Shown in pieces: positions 42,988 to 54,351 of a DNA stretch of 64,000 nucleotides; the stretch's first letter is position 1; every line of letters starts with the position of its first letter. The position numbers were made by a program, and so were the translations under genes. Origin of the DNA: Cyathus striatus (Eukaryota; Basidiomycota; Agaricomycetes; Agaricales; Nidulariaceae); the NCBI GenBank assembly GCA_025738555.1, contig JAOVFP010000001.1, forward strand, positions 4,278,001 to 4,342,000, in the 5' to 3' direction. The notes beneath the pieces were generated by a model that saw nothing but the letters and a program-made list of their open reading frames with translations, ran no database searches and had not been told where the DNA came from.

Positions 42988-44917
42988 TCGTGCCTTTGCT
43001 GTTGTCTCCCCTTTTTTCCCTTTTTTTATTATCTCTTGGGTTCTACTGGCGTTATACTCGCACACGTTCTTTACGACCTGGTTCTTAGCTGTCTCATTGT
43101 TTTATTCTTTCATGGCCGTATTAGCATTTCAAATGACATATAGTCATAGTCTCTTTGGTCCCTTGTCGCTCTCGACTTTACATTCTTTTTTTTTTTTTTT
43201 CAATACGGGACTTTAGCATTGCCTTACTCATTCATCACGTCCCCCCTCACAGTCACTGTATTTCTACGGATTCTGTACAGTTTTAGCACGAAGCATATAA
43301 ATCTCATAATTAGTACTACAGCTCTTGAAGCAGCACTTCTACGATCCTATTTCAGCTCAGCTAAAATGAATTTGACGTGGAGAGTAGTGTTTAAATCAAA
43401 TTAGTACTTGCGCCTATGCGGACTTAGGCAGTAAGGCACAGGTACAACTATTAGCGACGCAATGTTCTCCACAGCACGTGCATATATGTGATTGTCACGT
43501 GGAGGGACATTAGCGAGACGCGATCGGAAATTCCGATCGATCTAAGGATGTGCGCGTCGCCTCAATGATCCATACACTACATGGTACGCAATACAAATGT
43601 ATGTGAAGTTCAGATACTAGTATTTTAAGAAGGTTTCATGAGATAATGTGCATAAACTCCTGTACAACTGACACACAAATGGGGGGGTAATTATTTGCAC
43701 ATCAATTACGACTAAATTACAACAATAACTTGAGGTTGCCACGTAGATACAATCATTCACATCAGTAGTGTCACCGAGCGAAATCAATGCGTAAATCGAG
43801 ACTTCAGTGGGTGGTACTTGTCAAGAGCTAGGGTAACCTCCTGTACGGTCTTCGACAAGAAATTCGGTCGTTAAGGGAATTCTAACGGTATGGAGTATTG
43901 CAGAGGGGGACTCGGGGTGGAAACGTAACTGGGGTAAGTACAGCAACCCCTACGAATGCTAATATTACCCATTGTAGGAGCTGTAGAAAGTGGTTCGATC
44001 ATCTTCGAACGGATTCTGGGGCACTCGGTACTTTCCATGATGCAACGGCGGTGTTCGCTGTTCAGGTATATTTTGGTGGCTCATGAGAGGATACGTAGTA
44101 ATCACACTGCGGTATCAAAGTAAGCGTGTATTGGTAACAAAAAGACGATGTATCTCGGCGAGGAGCACAGGTTTGTCACTATACAGGGCTGTCACCGTTA
44201 GTAGATAACATATTTGGTTCGGGGAAGATATTGCGATGGTGTTGGGTAAACGGCAGGCTTGGCGCAACATGGGTCAACAGTAGAGTTATAATTGGAACTG
44301 AAAAGAGAGAGAGCTAAAACCTTGAAAGGTATTTTGGTGCAGAATGGTGGCCTCCTATGACCTTATGCGAGCTAGAATGCGGGGAAGATGGGTCATGTGT
44401 ACTAGGCGGGGCCACTATCTGGATCTAACGTTATGCAGACTTGCATCAGTGTGACAGAGATGGGAGGTCGTCTGACCACGTTCAATTGGTACCATCTCGA
44501 TAGCTGCTATTCTTATAGTGCTTATTCAGTGCATCTATCGACCATCCCTGCATCCCTGCATCTCGAGTGGAATGGGTAACAAAGATCACTGCACTGTTTG
44601 CACAGTGAGGGAAAACAGAATAGCAGGAGAGATGGTGGGAGATGGGAGATGGGTTGGAGATGGGTGCAAAGTGGGGGGAGCAATTGTGAGATAGTGGAAT
44701 GAAAAGAAGTGCTGCAGGGCGAGGTCAGGGCTGTATTTGGAGGAGGAGTTTGGAGTGGAGATAAGATGTTTGGGATCGTTACACGTGCCGGGTTGATATT
44801 GGAATTGGGAGTCCGGACTCCACCGCATATATAAGACTACAAGTCCTGTCTGTCGTTCTTTCCCTTTCCTTTCCCTCTGCCCACTCACTCGTATTATACC
44901 ACTTTACTCATTATAAA
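42988..44917. other. Long intergenic region with T tract and TATA box
   Basis: About 1.9 kb with no recognised gene. A run of about 16 T lies at 43187-43200 and a run of 7 G near 43681. Two CACGTG boxes occur near 43476 and 43496. Close to the downstream gene are ACACGTGC at 44781-44788 and TATATAAG at 44828-44835, about 90 bp before the start codon, giving a plausible core promoter. Confidence 0.6.
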
Positions 44918-45712
44918 ATGTCTTCTACCAACTCTAACAGCATTTCATCCAACAATACCACTCAACGCACCGCCCCAATTCCCATTTCTATCCCTCGTGC
45001 AACCAGAACTCGCTCCGGTTCACTCTCCTCAGCATCCTCTGGGTCTGCAAGTTCCGCCTTCGAGCCCCCTACCCCACCTTCAAGCGCTCATGCCTCCCAG
45101 CGTGTTACTGTTCCATCCCCCGGTGGTTCGCCTGTCCTTTCCTACTTCCTTGCCAATTCTCCAACCAAAAACCCTGGAACCTTCCCATTCAAACGCAAGT
45201 TCGGTACCACACCTGTCCTCGAAGGTATCATTATCATTCTTTTTATGAAGAGCATCGTTTGCTTACACTCTCTTTTGTCTAGCCGATGAGGAAGTTGAGA
45301 GAGAAATACCTGTCGTAACCCATGCCCGTCGTGCAAGCACTAGCATGGCTAGTCGTTTTACCCAGCCGCAAAACCAACCCATGCCTGACGTTCTGCACGA
45401 GCGTGGCAGCGGCCTACTGCGGAGGCTCTCCCTAAGTAGCACAGCCTTCGCAAAGGTGAGTTCATTGTGCCAATCAGACATCGTTATCATGTTAAAAGTT
45501 CAGCAGCCGCAGCTCGATGGTTCCTCTCGCCCACTAGTGCCTCCAAGTCCCCCTCCTAATACTGCAGCAGCTACTTCTCCTACTAATGTTCCTTTCTCGA
45601 ACAAGCCACGTCGCTCTGCGACAGTCAGTTCGGAGAAACCGGCTCCCGTCGTCGAGCTCCGTCTCCAATGGGCGAGCGCATTCTCAAGGGTCACTTCGAT
45701 GGATTCAACTGA
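44918..45712 (+). CDS. Small Ser-rich protein with apparent frameshift near the C-terminus
   Basis: Exon 1 (44918-45224) encodes a Ser/Thr-rich head and PVLSYFLANSPTKNPGTFPF. Exon 2 (about 45283-45455) has DEEVEREIPVVTHARRASTS and GLLRRLSLSSTAFAK with an RRLS kinase-type site. Exon 3 opens QPQLDGSSRP and reaches SATVSSEKPAPVV. That frame then runs on to 45839 into unlikely sequence, whereas the next frame offers GSRRRAPSPMGERILKGHFD and GFN with a stop at 45712. I regard the latter as the true C-terminus, because its composition continues the RR-rich style and I recall this ending from basidiomycete proteins. This needs either a one-base loss near 45635-45655 or an unusual extra intron. Function is unknown. 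Confidence 0.6.
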
Positions 45713-46235
45713 ATGCTTGGTTATCTCTGTCTTTTTGTTCATTCATGGCACCTCCCCGTACATTCCTTTCGAGCCACTTTCATTCCCAGCATCATACCAA
45801 CAACCGTTCGTGAACATTTATTCAAAAGCTCTACTGTAACATATCAAGGCATCTACCCTATATGCTGGGTGCTACCCGTATTGACACTTAAACTGCGGCC
45901 TTGCCAAAGAATTGCTGCGGTATAGTCTTGCATCTGTCTGCACGTCCTTCCATTCTTCTCAAATGTAATTTCACTCCCACGCTGTAGCTTGAAGAAGAAA
46001 ACCAATTACCGTAAGTGCAAATCTATACAGACACCGTGTTCTTTGGCTAATAAAGACTCAGATCACAACATCTTGGTGGGACTTGTAGCGGTCCCTATTT
46101 TTTTTCCATCATATTCTTTTCTTTCTGGATCGTATGTATATCTATTGGTGTGCAAGAGTGATGTACCATAAATGTACTGTAGAATCATTCAATGTAAATT
46201 TTGCGTATCACCATCAAGTCTAGGCTTGCGTCATG

Positions 46236-46728
46236 TTATATATGCATAGGTCGCTTTGAGAATATTATCTTTTTCTTCACCACGCCGATGATGGCCCATG
46301 TCGGCCGCGATTCTGTCTGGCCCTCCGCATTGGAGTTCGCATTGTCGGATTCCATATGCTCGTCGAGAGGTGGTTCGTGTGGGTCCTTCGCGGGAGCATT
46401 CGGTCGTTGTAGAATAGCCAGAGGTTTTGCTAATGTCGCAATCTTTCCTTCGAGAAGATGATGCCCGATACGTAGCGTAGGCTTAGTCTAATGAGGCAGG
46501 TATCCAGTTAGCTTGTGCTTGTGTGATGGTTATATACATATGCGTTACCAAGCCTTCGTCTAAACCCAGTTTACCCACAAACTGCCCGTTCCGCTCACTG
46601 GGATGGTTGCATTCCACATCTAAAATGCCTTGGAGCTCCACGAGGACAACCTCGTTGTGCGATATCCGTGCCAGCGTAGAAGGCAACTTTGTAGTTGAAT
46701 CCGCGGATAATGAAATAGGAATGATCAT
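46236..46728 (-). CDS. CTF8: Chromosome transmission fidelity protein 8 (Ctf8)
   Basis: Small subunit of the Ctf18-Dcc1-Ctf8 alternative clamp loader used in sister-chromatid cohesion and replication. The start at 46728 gives MIIPISLSADSTTKLPSTLA, then RISHNEVVLVELQGILDVEC and GQFVGKLGLDEG. One intron (about 46486-46545, GTAACG to CTCATTAG) joins to KPTLRIGHHLLEGKIATLAK and PLAIL. The tail (TWAIIGVVKKKIIFSKRPMH) is also a Ctf8 feature. Length of about 145 residues is normal for the family. The upstream GTG-started extension is not needed. Confidence 0.88.
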
Positions 46729-47932
46729 GATGGGAACTGGTGAAGGATGAATGAAGTCCACAGTTTATTAATTTATTACTTACGCGACGTATCGCGTTGA
46801 CGCGTTGTTGTTTCCCATTTATCAAACATGTCACAATCAAACAAATTATACTTTGTTCTACATTAGAGTCCTGCCTGGAGTCCATTGCCAGTTCATGATC
46901 ACCTTGCGTCTATTGTGCGTCTACGATTTATTACCCTTGTACATACTTATTAGAACCAAATTTACACAAGTCCGTCTCGTATCGGTCAAGTATCGGTTTC
47001 GATTGAGATACGCGAACTCGCCCATTATGGTGCCATTTTCACGCGAAGAATGACCTCTATCACCGCGGGTAATTGCTTCTACAATTTCCTTTGATGATAT
47101 TGAGAAGATATGATGAAATCAAAATATTTTCGTTATATTTTTCGTGCTTATGGAAGCAATTTCCCGCGGTGTATGGATGCCTCGCTTTCCGTTTAGTGAA
47201 GTTACGGTGAAGCAAATTTCTACCGCAGCTTCATGCTCTGTTGTGCGACGGGCAGAAACATATGGCTCATGATATAATTGATTACCTGGGACAAAGAAAA
47301 CACGTGCCAATCGTACCAACCGCAGCTCTAACCAGGCGAAGAATTGATCGTCCTTCGTCAATCCGATATTTCCAGGCAGAGCAATATTTGGGCGCAGGCA
47401 GGAAAGTCAAAGGTGTAAATGGGTTGTCTTTCCGTTCGACCTCTAGGTGAAGATCGCTGACAAGCTGGATCTAAAGCATGGAACGCCTGTGAAAAAGGGA
47501 TATGACGGGGAGGTTCGAAAACAAAATGGAATCTTCTCGATGACAACCTGAGACTGCGTGGATTCAAAATTTCAACTGTACAATGTGTGAATCATGCTAC
47601 ATAATATGAGTGCCCTACAATTTCGATGCTGGTTTCCTGGAGAGGGTCCGGATGACTTCGCTTACTTCTACTAATTACCAAAATAAGCAATGTACTTCGC
47701 GTGAAGTCCTGTAACGTCGTTATTATGCATGTGTCACTTTTAGAGCTGGAATTTTGCCGGTTTGTTGCGAGTAACTCAAATCGATAAAGAGCCAAGTGTA
47801 ATACATATGTCACACAGCCTATGTAGATATTGTCGGTGCCCAAGGACATTTCTCCAAGGGAATTGCAATCTTGCACTAAGCGACAAACCATTGCATAGAA
47901 TTACAAGTTATCTAGATTGCAAATGACAGCAA
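46729..47932. other. Intergenic region without recognised gene
   Basis: About 1.2 kb. The part next to 46728 should hold the CTF8 promoter, and the far end the 3' region of ATG15. A CACGTG box lies near 47299. Short open frames on the minus strand (for example 47358-47567) show no domain. Confidence 0.5.
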
Positions 47933-49517
47933 TCATTTCTTCAACTCCGGGAAATCTCCAAACTCCCAGCTATAACATTCCTGAAAGAGATTGTCAGTTA
48001 AATTGGAAGGCAGAGAGGAACCATCCACATACCACACAATCCTTCTCTGCTTCTGGTTCTGGAACTTCTCGACCAACTTCAACACTCGGAGACCAAGGTT
48101 CGGATAGCAACCGCTCAATAACGTTAACAATACCATGCTTCCGAATATCGACTGCCCAAGACAGTTCAGAAACCGTGTCGTATACAATCGATTTCCCCAG
48201 ATGACACCTTAAAATATCAATTTACAATGACATAGATTCTTGCAACAGAAATCTCTGGACATACCTAGACTCCATGGCATATCCCCCTAATGCACAAGAA
48301 GACAGAACACCATTACATGTTCCCATTGCTATGGGATCAGCTGTGTGGTATACGTGGGTAATGTGATGTGTGGAAGGCTAAACCATAAATTTACTCAGAA
48401 AACACAGAACAGTCAGATTATAGACTAAGTCTTACTGGTGATGGAAGGTGTAGCCTGCCTGCAGCCATCCTCTCTCCTGGTGATTCAAATGTAACAACAG
48501 GGGAACCGAACGTAGCGCCAAGAAGGCTGGCTAACGCGCCGCCGAGTGAATGACCGATAATCCAAATGTTGGATTCGGGGCTTCGATAGGTGATTAAACC
48601 CTAACCGAGATGATATCTTTCAGAACTTACTACATGTAAGTAAGGTTATTGTACAGATTCTGAAGCCCAAATCAGAAGGAGTCGCAGGCGTATTTTCTGA
48701 CTCACTTACAGTTCCGATAGGATAAAATAAACTTTCATGTATCAATGCCTCTTCTAAGCAGTTCTGATCACATTTTCCAGTACCACGATAGCATCCGCAA
48801 ACAGTGGTCCAGCTCCAATCGATTTGTGCACAGCAGCAGCTAAACAAGAGGTTATCGTTGAATTTGTCCTTTTTGCTTGTGGGACCACCACCTCCAAAAA
48901 GGCCCGCCGATGTACCCTTAATAGATACAATTACAGTGCTATTGTCATCTGTGGCGAATACATGTCCACGGAAGCCGTCTTGATCTGGTTCCCAACCAAA
49001 GGGATGGGACTAAATCATGTCAGCAAGAAGTACTCGAAGATAGCCTCCTAGTCGCACGTACATTATTCCATTTCTTTCCTAAATCATACCAGGCTGGATC
49101 TTGGGGTTCAACGTATGCATTATTAGCCATTTTGGCCAGCTCCAAAAGGACCTCTCTCTTCTCAACATCTGGGCCTAATACCTCGGCTTCATCCCAGTCA
49201 AGAAGTTGGGTTTCGCCATGGTTTATGGAACGTAGGCGAGCTTGGGAATATATATCAAATGAGGGTGGAATGAATGTTGTTACAGTCCGTGAAAGTACGG
49301 AATACGAGCTGTTCTCGATACGCCGAGTCCTGACGAGAGCTGTCTGAGGGACGTCCGCGAAGAAGACATGGGCTTCGGGCGACACGGCATGTAGATGACG
49401 AAGGTGAAACCGAAAAGACGCGCGTTGGGGAATGCTTACTTGCCGTGAGATATCACGAGAAAGATGAAAGACGGGGAACAGGGAGACGAGAATGCTCGTC
49501 CACAATATTGATAGCAT
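47933..49517 (-). CDS. ATG15: Autophagic body lipase Atg15
   Basis: Class 3 lipase that breaks down autophagic and Cvt body membranes inside the vacuole. The start at 49517 gives a hydrophobic signal anchor ([19 protein letters not shown]), as in the family. Next come [13 protein letters not shown] and [20 protein letters not shown], then the cysteine-rich [20 protein letters not shown]. The nucleophile elbow is [17 protein letters not shown] (GHSLG), the aspartate lies in [17 protein letters not shown], and the histidine probably in AVDIRKHGI. The end reads [18 protein letters not shown] at 47933, matching the Atg15 C-terminal CxxCYxWEFG motif. Several introns (about 49063-49010, 48720-48630, 48430-48370 and 48265-48205) interrupt it. 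Confidence 0.92.
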
Positions 49518-49865
49518 GAGGCATATGTGAAAGTTGATGTGGGAAATAGCTACACTACTGAAGCATCAAAGTCAAATCAAAGCATTACTTTATTTATTTG
49601 TGGACTCGGATAGTAACGAGATCACAATCTCATACTAATGTTTGCATTCACAGTTCATCTAAAGACTATAATAATATACATAGCTTGGAAGTAGCTAGCA
49701 AAGTAACAAAATTTGATATGCAATTGGAATGTAATAGAAGGAATTATGCTCTAATCCATAGATCCAGTCCTTTGACTGCAGCGTGACATGCATTATATCC
49801 GTGTAATGTAGACCGTAGACCGTCTATAAAAATATCTGGCGGCTTCTCTCAGACGCTTCTAGTAG

Positions 49866-52568
49866 TTAAGCGCCAGACATTGTGAGGCTTTCCATCGCTA
49901 ATCCAAGTGGATCGCTGAGGGGCAAGTTATTCGTTGCCAAAGCACTATCGCCACTGACCCCACTAACTCCCGCCCCAAAGAAAACCTCTGGACTGGTACA
50001 GGCGGCAACCGCACGGCGCATGTGACTGGTCAAGAAGGTAAGACCAACTTGATATGCAGCTATAGGTCCAAACTATTAGTGAAAATCCAATAATGACTCG
50101 TGACATCACGTACAATTCATCCACCCAAAACCTTCTCTGGGGACCATCTTGAAGTCAATACCTTGATTACCATACTCTGCGTCGACGAGATGAGAAAGCT
50201 TGACGGCGTCGAATTTCTCTGGAACAACGCCATTAAAATCGACGAACGCGGTAGTCATCCTACAGGCAAATTCAACAAAAAGCTAATATCCGTCGAAAAA
50301 TGCAGCTCACATGTAGAGGAATCGGTATGCTAGGCGCTGAGCTTCTTCCAAATAGCCATAACGTTCCAGTCCAACCCATGTCATAATTTGATGGGGTGGC
50401 CTATCATATGCCTGATTAGATCAAGTAGATTTAACCACTAAATAAAGCATACCATGCATAGGGATAATCCCACTGTCGGTTAGGGCGATCCAAAGAAATT
50501 TTTCCGCGAGACTCTTCAGTACCTGAGACAAGACCTCCAAGCACCTCAAATTTCTTCAACGATTGCGACCTGTATGTTATCATCAGCATCCAGGTTCATC
50601 GTGTATTGTCCAAAACATACACAAGCTTCCAGCATTGGTCTTCACTGGCACAGCCAGCCCAGAGCGCCCAAAATGCCGTTACACTCTCGTAAAGGATCTG
50701 TTGCTCTTTGGCGGTATCGTAATCGAAGTAGAGGCCTTTGCTCTCGTTCCATAAATACTTATCAATCATCTGCTTTCTCCACTCTGCCCTTTCAAACCAC
50801 TCGTCACTTCGTTGCACACGGCTCTTCGAGCTCTCGCGGTAAGGGTTGGCATACGACTCAACTGACGGAGGGAACGGAGATAAAGGGAAGTCTTCCTCAA
50901 GCTCAAGCTCGTCATCAAAGACTTCTCGGATGGCGGTACCGATGTCTACCTCGTACTTATATAGGAGGCACTGAAGATCAATGGTACCAAGGTTGGCACA
51001 GCGCTTCTCAAAACGATAAGTAGTATCATGTCCTGATTCACGGACAGCACGATCATGAAGGAAGTACTCGTCAAGTCCTGGCTCCTTGAGAATTCCATCA
51101 TTATACTTCTCGCTGAACTCGAGAACAGATAAGCCGTGCTTTGCGGCGTACGGCTCGAGAATATGAGTAAAGTGTGTTGCTTCCGTCTCAGGAGGAATGC
51201 CAACACCGTCCGGACGATAGCGCGATAGACCTGTCTTCGGATCTATGCGTGGCTCCGCCACCCAAATAGTATGATACTCTTTGATAGCAGCTTGGATCGC
51301 CCGTTTCAGCCACTTACGGTTCGATTCGAGATCTGATCGGTCCAGCTGGTTGTATATCTGAAGAGCCATGTCCGTGAGGAAAGGAGGTTGGGTCCGGCAA
51401 AGATAATAGCTTCGACTTCCGTTGAGAATCTTTCCGTAATGCTTGATCTCGAATATGAAGTGCTCAACCATGCCTTTAGCCATGGAGACTTGGCCATCCA
51501 CAAGCAAGCCGAGTGCAATAAAATACGAATCCCAGTTGTACAACTGTGGCTAGTGGTTAGCGGGGTCCTTAATTTGATATGGTACGAGTAAAATCAACTA
51601 ACCTCGTTGAAACGTGCCCCAGGTACGATGAAAGGAATTCCTTTTAAAGTTTTCCCGGCCTTTCCATCGTCGACTTCGTCCATTGCAAGAGCCAACAGAC
51701 CTGGTTTAGAGTTGAGGCTCTTCACGAACAATGGGTCATCAGGCTTCTCTGGAAGTACTTGCACATCCAAATTCATATGTGGTTTTTCCTTTGCTACTTT
51801 TCTGTAGTACTCTGCCATAGCTGGCTCACCGTGGGGGACATAAATACGGGGATTCACACGACCTGTCCGGTTCTTGGGATCAGCAGTGATGATTTCTAAC
51901 CCTTCGCCGTCAATTCGACGGGTTAACGAGTGCCAGAATGAGTGCTTAATCATGCGAGATAACCGGTCAACCGGGTTCTCGGTGAGGCGAGCTTCGTCGA
52001 GTACTATACGTTTACGATTGTGGTCGCGTGCAAGTGCCAGCTCTTGTAGCAAGTTGGACAGCATGTACGTCCCCTATATGCACACATTAATCAAAAGCAC
52101 AATGAGTATGGACATAACGCGTACTCTAATATCGAACGTTTTGAATCCATTGCTAGTAGCGGTGCCAAGAGCCATCATCTTCGGACCAGCGTCGGTGACG
52201 CTGATTTGAAAATCACCGTCGGTGTCCTCTTGCTCGAGAACTACGCGAATGGTTTCCTCGACATCGATCAAGAAGCGTCGCGGGGCTGTAACGCTCTTTT
52301 CATCATGCGACATACGACGAGGTCGAAGGTGCCAATCTTCCTGGAATGCGGGGGTTCTCTTAGGATTATAGCCATGAAGGTGAGCCTAGAACGGACATCA
52401 AGATACATGAATAAAAGGGAAGAGGGGGTTACTTGCATGACTGTAAGTCCGTGTGCGGGTGTAAGTCTCACCGCTACCGTAATAGGTGGCAGCATCGACA
52501 TTGATAGGCCTTTGAGCATTGTCATCAACGAAAGCGATGCCAGGAGGGTGGGTCAAAGCAGGTGCCAT
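49866..52568 (-). CDS. NTH1: Neutral trehalase
   Basis: Cytosolic GH37 trehalase that splits trehalose to glucose on germination or stress recovery. The start at 52568 begins [20 protein letters not shown]. The next exon carries a protein kinase A-type site ([10 protein letters not shown]), and [17 protein letters not shown] resembles the calcium-binding loop of yeast Nth1. The catalytic part includes [20 protein letters not shown], the first trehalase signature [15 protein letters not shown] (split by an intron near 51545-51600), [15 protein letters not shown], and the second signature [10 protein letters not shown]. It ends SLTMSGA at 49866. At least eight exons. The kinase site and calcium loop suggest conventional cAMP/calcium activation. 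A CACGTG box is at 52760-52765, about 190 bp upstream. Confidence 0.94.
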
Positions 52569-53496
52569 CGTGAGGTGAAGGAAAGCAGGAGAGCAGGAGA
52601 ATTAAAAGGGCGTAGTTGTGGGATGATCAATTGAGGGAAGTCGGGGTAGAGAGTGGAACAAGAAAGCGGGGAATTTAAAGCAGTGTATGCCGGTTTGGCG
52701 TTTGAAACTAGGTGTTTTGGGGTAATTGGCGCCAGGTACACTGAGCTCTGAATGCTACACACGTGGTGAATGGTTTCGTGCTGTGTGCCAATTTCCAAAA
52801 CTTAAACAAAGCGACGGGTTGGAGTTGAAGGTTCTTGGTGTTATAAGTGGAAAAGTGGTCTGTCTGAAAGTACCGCGAAGAAAGGGTGTCCAACGCACTG
52901 TTCAGAATACCCAGTGTAGTTAGCATAGAAATGAGACCCACCCAGTGGTATTCTAGGAAATATTAGGCGGAATATAAAAATGGAACCAGGGCTCTAGGAA
53001 CAGATATGGGTGGGTCGAGGAACAGCGATGGTATGTGTGCTTTGAGAGGGACAAATTTAACGGGGAGATGGATGAAAGATGAGATGCATTTTAACCTGCC
53101 GCCGGCCTCGGACCCCAGCGTCACAGATTTATGCCAGTTTGTTCTTGAGTCTCCAGGTCTCCAGCTTCGATCTTCTGCCGACTATCGTTGATTTCTTTGT
53201 GGGGGCGCGACTTGGATGTCGCCGTTCGCCTGTCCCCGTATCTTAACCCCCTGGATATTTTAAAAGGAGTATATTTTTGTACGTGAAGGTGATACACCTA
53301 TTCATTTGAACTGGGCACACGGCCGAGTTGAATGTCGAACACTTTTCGCTGAGTATAGGCTGTTCCTGGCAAAGGGCATTATCCGGAAAAAACATTAACC
53401 ATGACATATTGACAGGTAAATTTAAATAAATATGCAGTATGTCTGACTCTAAGATCCAGTAAGTATATTGAGTTCAAGTTTTGAACTTGAAAGTTG
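52569..53496. other. Intergenic region upstream of trehalase
   Basis: About 930 bp without a recognised gene. It includes the trehalase promoter side with the CACGTG box at 52760-52765. Just before the MITE lies a short palindromic tract, GTTCAAGTTTTGAAC, at about 53472-53486. Confidence 0.5.
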
Positions 53497-54180
53497 TACA
53501 GTGTTGGTCCGCTCCTTGAAACAGTATCACTCCTTGGAACACCCCGCCCTCCTGCCTTCCTCAGTCGTTCAATCATCACCATATTTTGCATATGTGCTTT
53601 AATATGTGTGAACTCCTCAGAAAATAAATCTGAAATATTTCTGTGAAAGGGATGTTGAGATGTTGAATGAATGATGCAGAATCAGCGGCTATGTCTAATT
53701 TGAGACAATTGTTGCTGCCAATTAGTTTGTTACTACATTAAGTTTTCATCTCCAAATAAATATTAGCATAATTGCACCCAAAGGTGGAATATGTGTACGA
53801 AACTTTGTGCTCATTGAGCAGCACATTGTGGCATAAAAAATCTAACAACGGAATGTGCGCAGGAATGTGTGTCTGTGTGGCGGGCCTTCCATCATATTTT
53901 GTTGATCCCTGTCACGCTGTCTCTGCCAAATCGTCTCTGACGGGCGAGTAACACCTGTGACTGAACTGTTTCAAGGAGTGAATTTTGCCTGAAAACCATC
54001 CCCTCCTTTAATCTATGTCGTATTTACATAACTACTTATAGAACCACCACAAAACCTGGTATAATTACTCTCAATATACCTTTTATCATGAATATGTACT
54101 TAGATTTAACAGAAACACTTTAGGTGAAGCTATACATGCCGATTTCAATCAGGTGTACCAAGGAGCGGACCAACACTGTA
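53497..54180. mobile_element. 684-bp MITE with TA-flanked terminal inverted repeats
   Basis: Positions 53497-53518 and the reverse complement of 54159-54180 are identical over 22 bases (beginning TACAGTGTTGGTCCGCTCCT). The outermost TA on each side would be the target duplication, leaving ends that start CAGTGTTGG. Within the element the subterminal motif CTCCTTGAAACAG at about 53512-53524 recurs inverted near 53966-53978. No open frame resembles a transposase. The TA target and CAGT ends fit a non-autonomous Tc1/mariner-type element. It lies about 170 bp upstream of the GLFG nucleoporin start, so it may affect that promoter. Confidence 0.72.
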
Positions 54181-54351
54181 ACTGAGAACTAGTAAGACTG
54201 ACAGTGAACACGCTGCACGTGCTCCCGCTACATTGAGGCGCGTCGATTAGTCAGCAGGAGGGGAGAAGATTAATGTTCACCGGCACCGTTCACAGTGAAC
54301 TATTATACATACCAACAGCATCATCATATTCACGACTATCTCTCCCCTCCA

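Noticed and set aside
47119..47567. Minus-strand frames between CTF8 and ATG15
   Set aside because: I looked for a decayed gene or retroelement here and found no motif beyond random-looking sequence.
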